Shown: positions 40,501 through 46,570 of the stretch, one piece after another
How positions within the stretch are numbered: the stretch's first letter is position 1
How the letters are laid out: each line of letters opens with the position of its first letter
Assembly (NCBI GenBank): GCA_020650975.1
Contig: JAIPMN010000617.1
Location: 1-64,000, forward strand
DNA from: Apostichopus californicus
Taxonomy: Eukaryota; Echinodermata; Holothuroidea; Aspidochirotida; Stichopodidae
Reading direction: 5' to 3'
Length of the DNA stretch: 64,000 nucleotides
Notes under the pieces: generated by a model
What the model was told of the DNA's origin: nothing
Databases searched by the model: none
What the model saw: only the letters and a program-made list of their open reading frames with translations
Program-made: the position numbers and the translations under genes

Positions 40501-41094
40501 GGTGGGCAAGCTAGCCACCACAGCAGTACCGTTGGTAGACAGGGCAGGAACTGCAGCTAGAAGCACTGTTTGCTTCCCGGTAGCAGGCACCGCCGAGGGG
40601 GAGCTGACCAGCAAGAGAACGGGTACTCCACCTGTGCTTCCAGTGTTAGTTGCCACGGGAAGGGTTCTGACAGGAGCCAACACTTTTGCAGGAGCGCCCT
40701 CTCCTATGTCGACCGTTTTGCCGTCCTTGGGTTCCTTCGGTTCTGCAACCTCTGCAGTTGCCGGCGAGCCACCCGCCGCCTCAAGGACCTCTCTGTTTTG
40801 GTCGGAGATACTCTGGCCTTGGTTCTTCATGTGGGCCAGGAGATGTTCGACGTATTGCTTGCCGACAGGCCGGCCGGTTTTTCTGGCACTTCCCGGAGCG
40901 ATGAGCTTGTCCGGTTGGGACGGCTGATCTGTTTGTACGTCGGACTCATTGTTGTTCTCTAACGTATCCTTCGATGCATCCTTCGTCACAGACATGTCAA
41001 CAGGTTCGGTCGCTTCTTCCGAAGCGATGGAAAGCTCCCGCTCAGAAGGTCTGGCAGCTCCTGGCTGAGAGACATCTGCTTGGGTTTCTACATT
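1446..41094 (-). CDS. EHMT1: Histone H3K9 methyltransferase EHMT (G9a/GLP family), 22 exons, both ends missing
   Basis: Nuclear lysine methyltransferase; the family writes H3K9me1/me2 using S-adenosylmethionine. Exons (minus order): 38925-41094, 37652-37783, 37133-37197, 36837-36893, 36418-36513, 35180-35268, 34563-34617, 33425-33726, 32033-32163, 31116-31182, 30564-30646, 29534-29688, 27546-27620, 26508-26609, 25055-25159, 24531-24658, 22648-22686, 21009-21176, 20215-20359, 16846-16923, 15527-15729, 1446-1524. All have GT/AG borders, and phases join into 1,508 codons with no stop. Domain order (basic N-terminus, Cys-rich zinc region, ankyrin repeats, nine-Cys pre-SET, SET start) is that of animal EHMT1/EHMT2. 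Invertebrates usually have one EHMT, so EHMT1 versus EHMT2 is not distinguished. The start exon and the last ~100 residues (SET core with the NHxC motif, post-SET) are not in the window. Confidence 0.95.
3504..3545. repeat. Perfect 10-bp inverted repeat (hairpin)
   Basis: ACTCGACTGT at 3504-3513 and ACAGTCGAGT at 3536-3545 are exact reverse complements with a 22-nt loop. They lie in a CpG-richer patch of the large intron. Function unknown. Confidence 0.6.
5173..5291 (+). repeat. Dispersed repeat, copy 1
   Basis: About 120 bp strongly similar to 29812-29936, same orientation. The shared core is a GATCC-TGCTA-GGATC hairpin followed by GAAA, TGTC/CGTC and AGGCCAACTTACTTTTACAC. GCCT before the hairpin and AGGC after it are complementary. 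The layout weakly recalls the minimal hammerhead motifs reported in Penelope-like elements. The element class is not established. Confidence 0.7.
7360..7818. repeat. 12-bp simple array (GTATTTGTATGA-type)
   Basis: Long run of GTATTTGTATGA/GTATTTGTATGTGA units with GTATTAGTATGA variants, ending in GTATTTGTCACT copies. The 65-residue open frame at 7254-7451 is repeat-derived. Confidence 0.95.
7916..8842. mobile_element. Non-autonomous hAT-like DNA transposon remnant(s)
   Basis: Left end CAGGCGCGGATCCAGG (7916) and right end CCTGGATCCGCCCCTG (to 8501) are inverted repeats with one mismatch, of the CAGGGGCGGATCCAG type common at hAT-superfamily ends in marine invertebrates. A second pair of similar ends follows (CAGGCGCGG at about 8797; CATCCGCCCCTG ending 8842). 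The words TAGGCTGCAGCA flank the whole block (about 7889 and 8843), suggesting nested or composite insertion. No transposase frame is seen. The expected 8-bp target duplication is not clean. Confidence 0.65.
12031..12810. repeat. 16-17-bp satellite (CACAGACTAGTATCAC), over 40 copies
   Basis: Nearly uninterrupted units of ACTAGTATCACCACAG, with occasional longer units containing CACTATTCACC or CACCATTCAAC that themselves recur, showing a higher-order pattern. Intronic (SET intron). Confidence 0.97.
14064..14152. repeat. (TTA/TTG)n-type microsatellite
   Basis: Degenerate trinucleotide run: TTATTGTTGTTG, TTATTATTATT, then CATCATCATCATT. Confidence 0.85.
15527..15729 (-). CDS. EHMT1: EHMT exon U: end of pre-SET and start of SET
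   Basis: 203 nt, phase 0 to 2. It holds the last pre-SET cysteines ([20 protein letters not shown]) and the opening of [34 protein letters not shown] is the SAM-binding motif at the start of SET. The Gln codon is split CA|A across a 14-kb intron. Vertebrate EHMTs have Glu here (FVCEYVGEL). Confidence 0.97.
15785..16110. repeat. 17-bp satellite (GTAGGCATATGTCATAT), left part
   Basis: Repeated GTAGGCATATG with CATAT/TTATAT/ACACATAAT spacers, in the EHMT intron between exons T and U. It resumes at 16361 after a SINE, so both parts are one array. Confidence 0.95.
16112..16360 (+). mobile_element. tRNA-derived SINE inserted in the 17-bp satellite
   Basis: The head folds like a tRNA: GGAGTG (16114-16119) pairs with CACTCC about 60 nt later. 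The A box is TAGCTCAGTGG and the B box GGTTCGAGTC. A ~170-bp body follows, including CGGTCAGCTTGCGGC, and the tail is (ACAT)n. The satellite stops at GACACA before it and resumes at TAATGTAGG after it; joined, these give a variant present elsewhere in the array (about 15,893). The Pol III promoter appears intact, so this is a relatively young copy. Confidence 0.85.
16361..16495. repeat. 17-bp satellite, right part
   Basis: Same unit as 15785-16110, resuming after the SINE. Confidence 0.95.
16846..16923 (-). CDS. EHMT1: EHMT exon T: pre-SET zinc cluster, first half
   Basis: 78 nt, phase 0 to 0. It encodes [20 protein letters not shown] then RCWYSP: six cysteines in the CxC-x3-C-x4-CxC...RC pattern, part of the nine-Cys Zn3 cluster of SUV39-type pre-SET domains. 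Acceptor TGTATAG, donor CCG|GTAAGT. Confidence 0.97.
17157..17546. repeat. ~33-bp minisatellite, about 12 copies
   Basis: Units contain CCTTACAACCTGCAGTAAC and a(a/c)GATGAAtGgAC(a/c)AA, period 32-34 bp. Intron between exons S and T. Short Cys/Val-rich frames on the minus strand are repeat-derived. Confidence 0.95.
20215..20359 (-). CDS. EHMT1: EHMT exon S: pre-SET N-terminal part
   Basis: 145 nt, phase 2 to 0. It encodes [40 protein letters not shown] and DRSIKPMQ, aligning with vertebrate [22 protein letters not shown] and the CVTSPMNIDRNITHLQ block. Confidence 0.97.
21009..21176 (-). CDS. EHMT1: EHMT exon R: last ankyrin repeat and linker to pre-SET
   Basis: 168 nt, phase 2 to 2. It encodes [40 protein letters not shown] and a basic linker ending [16 protein letters not shown] and the S.VW motif are conserved with GLP; ERI(L/V)SR leads into the pre-SET domain. 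Confidence 0.96.
21258..21655. repeat. Palindromic satellite (TACCCACTAGTGGGTA core)
   Basis: Repeated TAGATACCCACTAGTGGGTA palindromes joined by CTAATTATAAAAC and CATATTGC spacers. The copy at 21290-21313 is a perfect 24-bp palindrome. The array lies about 80 bp 5' of the acceptor of exon R, so it is in transcribed intron and could fold into stacked hairpins. Confidence 0.93.
21672..21895. repeat. ~28-bp minisatellite (TTCCATGACTTGTGGCACTT)
   Basis: About eight units of (T)TTCCATGACTTGTGGCACTT with TTACTCTT/TTACATTT variants, directly next to the palindromic satellite. Confidence 0.92.
22648..22686 (-). CDS. EHMT1: EHMT exon Q: 39-nt micro-exon, ankyrin repeat 7
   Basis: 39 nt, phase 2 to 2. 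It encodes [12 protein letters not shown] with split codons at both ends, matching HIAARENRYDCV in vertebrates. It is easy to miss in automated annotation because of its size. Acceptor CTAACAG, donor GTCAC|GTAAGT. Confidence 0.94.
22974..23371. repeat. 26-bp minisatellite (ACATGCAGACACGTGGACAG)
   Basis: About 15 units of ACATGCAGACACGTGGACAGACACAA-type sequence, with subunits such as ACATGCAGTCGCACAA. It yields long open frames in several frames on both strands, all of repeat origin. Confidence 0.96.
24455..24518 (+). repeat. Possible LINE 3' tail with ATAA microsatellite
   Basis: GTAGAGCGCTCTATCAAATA followed by AATAATGATAATAATAATA resembles the GCGCTxTAT-A plus (ATT/ATA)n ends of L2/CR1-type LINEs. 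Short, so uncertain. It sits 12 bp from the donor of exon P. Confidence 0.35.
24531..24658 (-). CDS. EHMT1: EHMT exon P: ankyrin repeat 6, third cage tryptophan
   Basis: 128 nt, phase 0 to 2. It encodes [20 protein letters not shown] and, later, [11 protein letters not shown], aligning with GLP ENICLHWAAFSG and [10 protein letters not shown]. The LHWAA tryptophan is the third aromatic-cage residue. A few extra residues ([12 protein letters not shown]) lengthen the loop relative to vertebrates. Confidence 0.97.
24759..25047. repeat. ~80-bp minisatellite, 3.5 copies, against exon O
   Basis: AACACTGTtAATGTAACAC starts at 24759, 24840, 24921 and 25000 (periods 81, 81, 79). It contains internal half-repeats (GGCTAGCACTGTTACTATAA). 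It ends about 8 bp from the exon O splice donor. Confidence 0.9.
25055..25159 (-). CDS. EHMT1: EHMT exon O: ankyrin repeat 5 with methyl-lysine cage tryptophans
   Basis: 105 nt, phase 0 to 0, 35 codons beginning [20 protein letters not shown]. The two tryptophans (GGWTP and IIWA) match those forming the aromatic cage that reads H3K9me1/2 in G9a and GLP. The acidic cage position after the second Trp is Asp (WAAD) where GLP has Glu (WATE). The donor abuts an 80-bp tandem array in the intron. Confidence 0.97.
25556..25965. repeat. 27-bp minisatellite (CCTAGGCTCAGGGCACTCTA)
   Basis: About 15 units of CCTAGGCTCAGGGCACTCTACATGTG-type sequence. The 27-bp unit equals nine codons, so two plus-strand frames stay open (up to 150 residues); these are not genes. 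Intron between exons N and O. Confidence 0.96.
26508..26609 (-). CDS. EHMT1: EHMT exon N: ankyrin repeat 4
   Basis: 102 nt, phase 0 to 0, 34 codons: one whole ankyrin unit ([20 protein letters not shown], then [14 protein letters not shown]), equivalent to GLP [24 protein letters not shown]. Confidence 0.94.
27546..27620 (-). CDS. EHMT1: EHMT exon M: ankyrin repeat 3
   Basis: 75 nt, phase 0 to 0, 25 codons. It encodes [20 protein letters not shown] then RPDHK, a canonical ankyrin helix pair and beta-turn. Acceptor GTTTACAG, donor AAG|GTAAAA. Confidence 0.93.
29534..29688 (-). CDS. EHMT1: EHMT exon L: ankyrin repeats 1-2
   Basis: 155 nt, phase 1 to 0. It encodes [20 protein letters not shown], then [20 protein letters not shown] and DEDHRTPL. 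The latter part matches [29 protein letters not shown] almost residue for residue. Confidence 0.96.
29812..29936 (+). repeat. Dispersed repeat, copy 2
   Basis: Homologous to 5173-5291. Same GATCC/GGATC hairpin then GAAACGTCAGGCCAACTTAC. It lies in the EHMT intron 5' of exon L. Confidence 0.7.
30564..30646 (-). CDS. EHMT1: EHMT exon K: ankyrin N-cap
   Basis: 83 nt, phase 2 to 1. It encodes [20 protein letters not shown] then EKVLQML, aligning with vertebrate [25 protein letters not shown], the first helix pair of the ankyrin domain. Confidence 0.93.
31116..31182 (-). CDS. EHMT1: EHMT exon J: linker before ankyrin repeats
   Basis: 67 nt, phase 1 to 2. It encodes [20 protein letters not shown], matching the family pattern in which an acidic/helical segment precedes the first ankyrin cap (family: SLESALIALDSEKPKK). 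Donor GAAAA|GTAAGT, acceptor TTCTCTAG. Confidence 0.85.
32033..32163 (-). CDS. EHMT1: EHMT exon I: linker
   Basis: 131 nt, phase 2 to 1. It encodes a Pro/Ser/Gln linker including [20 protein letters not shown] and [17 protein letters not shown]. No domain. Acceptor CTTGTCAG, donor TCTG|GTAGGT. Confidence 0.85.
33425..33726 (-). CDS. EHMT1: EHMT exon H: end of zinc domain and linker
   Basis: 302 nt, phase 0 to 2. It encodes the HKEC and CPHCGED zinc ligands (family: HRFHKDC, YCPHCGEE) and then a Leu-rich linker ([16 protein letters not shown]) towards the ankyrin domain. The donor CCAAA|GTACGT was chosen because it yields a Lys codon joining the next exon in frame; a GT four bases further on would break the frame. 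Confidence 0.92.
34419..34530 (+). repeat. Dispersed repeat family 2, copy 1
   Basis: Homologous to 46457-46570, same orientation. Shared blocks: TTCTTCTTAGCTGTTTGGGG / TTTTCCTTAGCTGTTTGGGG, then ATGATGG / AGATGG and GTTTGCGTC. Element class unknown. Confidence 0.6.
34563..34617 (-). CDS. EHMT1: EHMT exon [12 protein letters not shown] zinc motif
   Basis: 55 nt, phase 2 to 0. It encodes [28 protein letters not shown] is a signature shared with vertebrate EHMT1/2 ([11 protein letters not shown]) and is among the clearest family diagnostics here. Acceptor TCTCGCAG, donor ACG|GTAAGC. Confidence 0.95.
35180..35268 (-). CDS. EHMT1: EHMT exon F: Cys-rich domain, middle
   Basis: 89 nt, phase 0 to 2. 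It encodes [20 protein letters not shown] and [10 protein letters not shown], corresponding to the family's segment with a conserved MRP/VRP and a Cys-x-x-His pair. Acceptor TTCATCAG, donor ACAG|GTAGAG. Confidence 0.92.
35571..35720. repeat. (TATG/TATA)n microsatellite
   Basis: Run of TATATATG, TGTATG and ATATAT units. Its right part is the tail of the minus-strand hammerhead SINE copy at 35721-35810. Confidence 0.85.
35721..35810 (-). mobile_element. Hammerhead SINE, decayed inverted copy
   Basis: On the minus strand it reads GGGGTTTGCTTCC (decayed B box), CCTTC, TGATGAGTCCCAAAAGGGC, AAAACCGGTC, ATGAAGTGCAATTT, TTGATCTTT and an (ATAC)n tail. It aligns block for block with 36051-36160 on the plus strand. 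The hammerhead GAAA is AAAA and stem I is poorly paired, so this copy is probably not catalytic. Confidence 0.65.
35998..36170 (+). mobile_element. tRNA-derived SINE carrying a hammerhead ribozyme motif
   Basis: The head has a Pol III A box (TGGCTTAGTGG) and a perfect B box (GGTTCGATTCC). The hammerhead-like module at 36066-36107 follows directly. The tail reads TTTTGATCTTTAATA then (ATACATAT)n. The same body and tail occur inverted at 35721-35810. It lies in the EHMT intron between exons E and F, antisense to the gene. The combination resembles the ribozyme-bearing SINE-like repeats of schistosomes (Sm-alpha), but the family here is not one I can name. Confidence 0.7.
36066..36107 (+). ncRNA. 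Type I hammerhead ribozyme-like motif
   Basis: Stem I: CTTCAC (36066-36071) pairs with GTGAAG (36102-36107), 6 bp. Conserved box: CAGATGA (36072-36078) versus canonical CUGAUGA, one change. Stem II: GTCC (36079-36082), loop CAAAA, GGAC (36088-36091), 4 bp. GAAA at 36092-36095. Stem III is minimal: A36095-T36100 and C36096-G36099 around a 2-nt loop. Predicted cleavage follows GTC (36099-36101). The very short stem III is typical of retroelement hammerheads, which often work as dimers. Activity is inferred, and the U-to-A change in the core may weaken it. Confidence 0.6.
36418..36513 (-). CDS. EHMT1: EHMT exon E: start of Cys-rich zinc-binding domain
   Basis: 96 nt, phase 0 to 0. It encodes [10 protein letters not shown] followed by a segment ending EALEIVNGK, matching the PLCSC start of the RING-like Cys-rich region of G9a/GLP. 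The clustered cysteines are the first zinc ligands. Acceptor TATTCACAG, donor AAG|GTAGGC. Confidence 0.9.
36837..36893 (-). CDS. EHMT1: EHMT exon D: short linker
   Basis: 57 nt, phase 0 to 0, 19 codons: [19 protein letters not shown]. It has a strong GTAAGT donor and a CTTACAG acceptor. Being in frame and a multiple of three, it could be skipped without shifting the frame. It lies directly before the Cys-rich domain. Confidence 0.8.
37133..37197 (-). CDS. EHMT1: EHMT exon C: short linker
   Basis: 65 nt, phase 1 to phase 0. It encodes [20 protein letters not shown] and a final Gly, a Pro/Thr-rich linker with no recognisable domain. It is supported by phase continuity and splice sites (CCACAG acceptor, GGG|GTACTC donor). 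A weaker donor makes this exon a candidate for alternative use. Confidence 0.75.
37652..37783 (-). CDS. EHMT1: EHMT exon B: acidic linker
   Basis: 132 nt, phase 1 in and out. The split Asp codon (G|AT) joins exon A exactly. It encodes a Ser/Asp-rich linker including [17 protein letters not shown]. The acidic cluster before the Cys-rich region is typical of EHMT proteins, although alignable identity is low. Acceptor CCCATAG, donor ACAG|GTACAG. Confidence 0.85.
37877..38140. repeat. GTAC-rich degenerate repeat (TGTACAGTAC)
   Basis: Imperfect tandem repeat of CTGTACAGTACTTTACTGTA and TGTGTACTGT units, many self-complementary. Located between EHMT exons A and B. Confidence 0.9.
38925..41094 (-). 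CDS. EHMT1: EHMT exon A: long N-terminal disordered exon
   Basis: 2,170 nt, 723 codons plus one base. The acceptor after a pyrimidine tract ends TTTATTGCAG, and the first codon is AAT (phase 0). The donor reads TCTG|GTGAGT. The sequence is low-complexity and acidic/Ser/Pro-rich, with a basic NLS-like cluster ([10 protein letters not shown], about residues 274-284 of the visible protein) and two Arg/Gly-rich basic stretches (about 468-505 and 561-591) resembling AT-hook/RGG DNA- or RNA-binding segments. Three histone-tail-like ARK motifs occur: ARKT at residues 70-73, TARKI at 515-519, ARKSA at 693-697. Vertebrate G9a and GLP carry one automethylated ARKT site in the same region. An upstream exon must supply the start; none was identified. 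Confidence 0.9.
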
Positions 41095-42267
41095 CTGCAA
41101 TAAACCAAACAAAAACGCTATTAATAACATCAGTGTGCACCCTTCAAGATCGTCACTGGTGCAACAGACTATGCTCAGATGAGATGAATAATATTCGTTC
41201 TTGCTAAATTTTCCGTTTCTGTTCTTTTTCGGCTATTTCATTGCCAACATTCCGACATTCGCTCTGAGACATTGAATTGTCTCAATCAACACTCTATATC
41301 TGATGATTATTTGGACAGTTTGTTTTCATTCAGGACAACAAACTATGTCAAGTTTCACATTATTTTCAGACAAAGATTATTTTGTGGGACAAACCCCAAA
41401 TATGGAAAAAACGACCGGAATATCACAAACAGGTACAAAATTTACTACGTGCAGAGTCATGCAAATTATTCTGAAACTACGCGTACACCGGTAAATGTTC
41501 TTAAAATAAGCTGAATTGTGCATACATTTACTTCATTAGTGTACTTGTGCAGAAAATAAACTTGTCCCAGTAAGGCAAAACGTTTGAAGGGGTTGCGGTA
41601 AAATGCTCATTAATGTTTGATTTTGAAGTAAACAATAGTTTACCATCTGGCATATTTGGGGTTTCACTGATGACCCGTAAAAATGTTCCTCTCTTTCCTC
41701 CCATCTTCAGTAAGATACGGTACAGTAGGTATGCAGTTCATTATTTGATTTACTGATCCCGACAAACTTTTAGTGTCGGTTATATTCAAAACTCTCATTG
41801 TATTTGAGTTCATTCATACTGTTAAGTGTGTATTCAGAAGTACACACATTTTGTTGCGTCACTTCTTCTTTCTCTTGCTACGTTATTTTTGATATTTTGA
41901 TATTTTTATTTTTATTTTTCTTCCTTTCTGGCATGGGCGTATTCTACTTTCTTAAGCCACGAGTATTCTTAGAACACTTCCTTTCACAAATACGCATACC
42001 GCATACAGTATGTAAGCTAATCATTTATGTATATGTATGATGGTATACGGTAAATTCGAAATAGTAAAGATATTCGCCCTATTTTAAAAGAATCACGGTG
42101 ATGATGATCGTGATGATTTTGCTCACTGGTTATAGTTCTATCAATTTAGCTATATGATTTCATAAATGGGACTACCACATTCTGACAGAAAATAGAAAGA
42201 ACTATACTTGTCTAGGTCGATATTCAAAGTGCTTGAATCGTGGAAAATTTCCATAAATTCGCGCATG
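41095..42267. other. Sequence 5' of EHMT exon A, no feature recognised
   Basis: AT-rich. It contains the acceptor-side pyrimidine tract of exon A and no convincing exon, promoter or repeat. It is probably part of the first visible EHMT intron. Confidence 0.5.
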
Positions 42268-42708
42268 CCCTGTCTCTCACATCACCCCCATACTTCATGA
42301 CCTTCATTGGCTACCTGTCAAACTGCGTACTGATTACAAGGTACTCCTGTTAACTTTAAATGTATACATGGTATTGCGCCACACTCCTTAGGTGAACTTG
42401 TTCAAAGTTATACCCCAACTCGCCATCTGCGCTCTAGCACCCAATCATTGCTCTCTATGCACCCTGTGTCCACTAAATCTTATGGCGAGCAATCTTTCCA
42501 GTACTCCTCAACCATCCTTTGGAATAAACTCCCACTCAACATAAAGAATGTCGTGTCTGTGGAGATGTTCAAAACTGTTTTGAAGACACACCTGTTTTCA
42601 TTGTTATAATTGTTATGTTTACTCTTATTGTATATTGTGTACATATCTTTCACTTTCTTTTGTACAGCGCGGCGAGACTTTATTGTAAGTTGCGCTATAT
42701 AAGAACTG

Positions 42709-42740
<32 letters not shown>

Positions 42741-42742
42741 GC
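42268..42742 (+). mobile_element. LINE 3' end (L2/CR1 group)
   Basis: The plus strand encodes, across decayed frames, the C-terminus typical of L2/CR1-type reverse transcriptases: TDYKVLLLTF, then HGIAPHSLGELV-like and YGEQSFQYSSTILWNKLPLN, ending FKTVLKTHLF. GCGCTATATAAGAACTG and (TTA)n form the 3' tail. 5'-truncated, as usual for LINEs. Confidence 0.85.
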
Positions 42743-43740
42743 ATTGAGGAATATGAAATTGATGTTTCCTTGTGTCCACTGCGGCAATTGTGTCCGCTTG
42801 GGTTCAGGCTTTGTAGATTAAAACTGCGATTGCAAGAAACTATTACAAATTTGACTCACAAATACGGCAACGACTGTGCTTATCAGTGCAACTACATATG
42901 TATAACACAGTAGGCGACTTTAGGGGACACCCTAAGTCACTGTACACCACACTGTATATATACTGTTGTTGAAAACCAAACAATCAAACTAGAACTGCAT
43001 TTGCCTGCTAATACGCAGTGTTGTAGTGTGCGTGGAGTGCTTGCAGTATTAGGAAGAACTTTTTGGTTGTTCATGGTGTTATTTTTTCGGCGGACAACAC
43101 ACCACGGAGTATAGTCATATTGTAGGTACCTACAAAGTGAGGGTGCTTGAGTGTCATGACAGGCTCAGAATAAGTTGGCTACGCAGCTGGCCTCTGAAAC
43201 TGCAAATGTACAGATCCTATATGAAAATTTAAGTTTCAACGTCCAGTCATGTAGGTATCGTTCACTTGGCCGGTAATGTCAATATTGTAGCGCGCACTAC
43301 AATAATTAAATGACACTAACAACCAACCCAACAGAGTCAGCTTAAGTCAAACTTTTACTCTTTATATTGTACTGCCTCCCTAGGAGTCTTACTTGATGAG
43401 ATACATCTAGTTTCTTGATCTCTGTCCATCATCAAGAGATCAAGATTGGAAGAAACCAACTGCAAAATGCTTTAGAAGCTTTTAACGTTTTTTGAGACAT
43501 ACTAACTTTTAATGATATTTGATAATCTTTAGTAGGTCCCTACAGTCGGTGCAGTACTTAGACATATAAATTATTTTCAGTATACTGTAATTCTTCAACC
43601 ACTTCAAGAGAGGAATTGATCCACAGAGATTGTATTCACATTTTCTGTTTGCTAGATTACAGTATCTTATGAGTGTCAATCATTTGTTGTCTTTATTCTC
43701 ACTAAAGTACTGAATATGCATCAATTGGATCTCAACTCTG
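42743..43740. other. No recognised feature
   Basis: Unique AT-rich sequence between two LINE fragments; no coding exon or structured repeat seen. Confidence 0.5.
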
Positions 43741-43808
43741 ACATATAATAATAATAATAATAATGGACATTTATAATGCGCCTGTATCCGTCAATAAANN
43801 NNNNNNNN

Positions 43809-43883
<75 letters not shown>

Positions 43884-44260
43884 GACATAAATAATGCGGC
43901 GGTATCCGTCAAAAAAGACGCTCATGGCGCAGTGACACAAACAGTGCGACAGCAAAACAAAAAACAGTAAACATTGTACAAGACAAAAATGCAAGCAAAA
44001 ATGGGCAACAGTGAACAATTAATGAAACAGTTTTCATCAGATGAGTCTTGAGAGAGCGTTTAAAAGAAGCAAGAGATGGACTGTGTTTTACATGTTCTGG
44101 AAGGCTGTTCCACATAGAGAAGGGGCAGCAGCAGCAAAAACTCTTTTGCCCCATGAGTGATTTGCGTGATTTTCACACAGAAGTAATTTGTTGTGTGATC
44201 TCATGAAACTGCGATTTGCGTGATATGATTGCAGAAGTTCTGACAAGTAGAACTGCGAAG
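43741..44260 (-). mobile_element. LINE 3' end (L2/CR1 group), minus strand, with duplicated tail
   Basis: The minus strand encodes MWNSLPEHVKHSPSLASFKR then SLKTHL, the usual RT C-terminus, followed by GACGGATACCGCCGCATTAT and (ATT)n. The tail block (GACGGATAC...GCGC/GCCGCATTAT...GTCCATTATT) occurs twice, on each side of the microsatellite. Confidence 0.8.
43799..43808. other. Assembly gap (10 N)
   Basis: Ten N bases next to an (ATA)n microsatellite; the repeat probably defeated assembly. True length unknown. Confidence 1.
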
Positions 44261-46456
44261 TTCTAACAAAATAGCGATATAATATTTAAAGGCAAAAGAA
44301 ACCCTTAAACTTGCACAAAAATACATTTGCAACAGACACTTGATCAATCATGAGTCTTTCAATGAAAGCAGCATGAACGCTAGAACTGAAAGTTAAGTTG
44401 TCAAAATAATTTAGCGTGTCTGATGGTCCATTACTCGGCTACAAATCAGTTGGAACCCCTACAGTTGTTAAAGGGACTAGCCTGGTTGGCCTCATACTGT
44501 ATCAGTAATTGTCAAGATGTCATTTTAATTAAGCAAATTCCTCAAAAGGTCCAACTTTTTGTAAGATTTATTGTTGAATTCCAAAATTCAATCATATGGC
44601 TGTTTTTGTCACAGAAAGCAGCAAACAACATTCGTGATTCTACCTTGAAGATGTCTTATTGAGAGAAAAATTAGGAGCCACACTGCCACAGTTACACCAT
44701 CTCTTGAAATACTGCCAAACTGCTCAAATTAACTGGTTTTTTTTTCTTCTTCATTTATTCACTTATTTGCACAGAATACAGAGTTGTTCTTCTTTGATCC
44801 TTTGTATGTGATTAATACTGGGTACGACAAGATGTCTGGGTGACGGAATGTTGAGAATCAAATCAAATTAATTTAACACTCACGCATGAAAGGAGACACA
44901 AATCCTATCATTATTAGTGATAGAGATAGAGAATGACTGCCGTGAACATGTCCCATCCCCACCCCTAGATAGTCAACTCTTTCTTTTGTAGTCGATTAAT
45001 CGCATACTGTAGCTCTTCTTACGATTACTTGGTTACATTTACTGTATGACATCATCACTGTCATTTTTACATTGCAGAAATACAGTCAAAACAAATCTTT
45101 CTCCATGGTGCACTGTCTTTATTTATTCTTTCGTCTCTTAATGTGTGATATCTAAATCATGTAAAGAAATCTACCAAACGAAACCTGTGAACAACTTTCA
45201 ATCTACAACGTTTCTGAAAATCCTTCATAGTAAATCAAAAATTTTTCGAATAAATCTAGGAGGCTACCAAAACCACTAGCACTAATGAAGGCAAACATGC
45301 AAACAATGGTTAGATGTAACACCTTATAGCGGTGTGATGATTAGCATGCAAGAGTTTTCTGTAGAAGGACTCTCAATGTTCTAGGTTAGTCTCTAGCCTA
45401 ATATGATAGTGCAGACATATATTTTGCACATTGAAATTAAACTACACCGCAAACGACACACTCGATCAGACATCCGATAAATGTGAACCAGGCCAGTAAT
45501 GAAGTAATTGTTAACATGTTTGAAGAAATGACAAATAATTTGGCAATCGTAAAAGATTGAAAACTTATGAATTTGCAATTATGCGCAATGATCAAACATG
45601 GCTAGGACTGAATTTTGCACTGCAGAACAAACGTATTACTGACAAGCAAACGCATGAATCTAACCGGAGCAATTGCTTGCCGATTTTTAACACAGCACAG
45701 TGCTAGCTAGCTGGTCACAGCTATGGACTGTACATAAACTTAGTGACGAAATACAATACTGTAAATCAGAGCATAGGCTAAACATTCTAGGCTAGGCTTT
45801 AGTGTTGTTTTTGATAGGCTACAGGGCTATTTATCAAAAGCATATTATGTGTAGTGCTAGCTTGTAGTCGAGTAATCGCAACTTAGGTTTTGAGCGCGAT
45901 TGATTGAACTCCCAAAGTTTAATCGCTACTACTGGTGATAAATCGATTACCACTATCAGCACTACACCCCTCCCTCCCTCCCCCCCCCCCCATCCTCAAC
46001 CCACCCTCCACAGCAAGGAGAGACAAACCCTACCATTATCTTTGGTCTATATGATAGAAATAACTGACATGAACGACTTCCCCTAACAGCTTAACCTGCA
46101 GGAAAATCATATTCCACTTGGGAGATACTCACAGATGTAATATTTCTACACACACAAAGATAAATGACTTGATCAAGTCTAAATATGACATTATCGATCC
46201 CAATGTTCTTCACTTTCTCATGTTTTCTCTTTATTGATTTAATACAATCTATATTTTCCATAACGGAGATGAGTTTTGCATAGATGCTCAATCTAAAATA
46301 GTGCACCCTCTGAAACATGTACTAATCACGGTATTGGTTTCAGTGTCAAAACTACAGTATTAACAATCTACCTTGAGATATGAAAAAGAAAGGGGGGAAA
46401 AAGGAGAAAGTTAAACGGTTTTGGATCCTAGTGACACAGACATCTAATTTAAACTA
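44261..46456. other. No recognised feature
   Basis: AT-rich sequence; scattered short frames without recognisable motifs. No RNA gene seen. Confidence 0.5.
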
Positions 46457-46570
46457 GGATAACTCCAAGATGGAACAAGATTTTCCTTAGCTGTTTGGGG
46501 GGAGATGTTTTTCACAAAGGTCCCTGTCATATTATCAGCCGAAGATGGTTGGTTTGCGTCCCATTTAAAT
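46457..46570 (+). repeat. Dispersed repeat family 2, copy 2
   Basis: Partner of 34419-34530 (shared CCTTAGCTGTTTGGGG and GTTTGCGTC blocks). Confidence 0.6.

Noticed and set aside
39070-41207. Several plus-strand frames of 70-247 residues
   Set aside because: Antisense shadows of EHMT exon A, whose minus-strand frame is supported by splicing and downstream homology.
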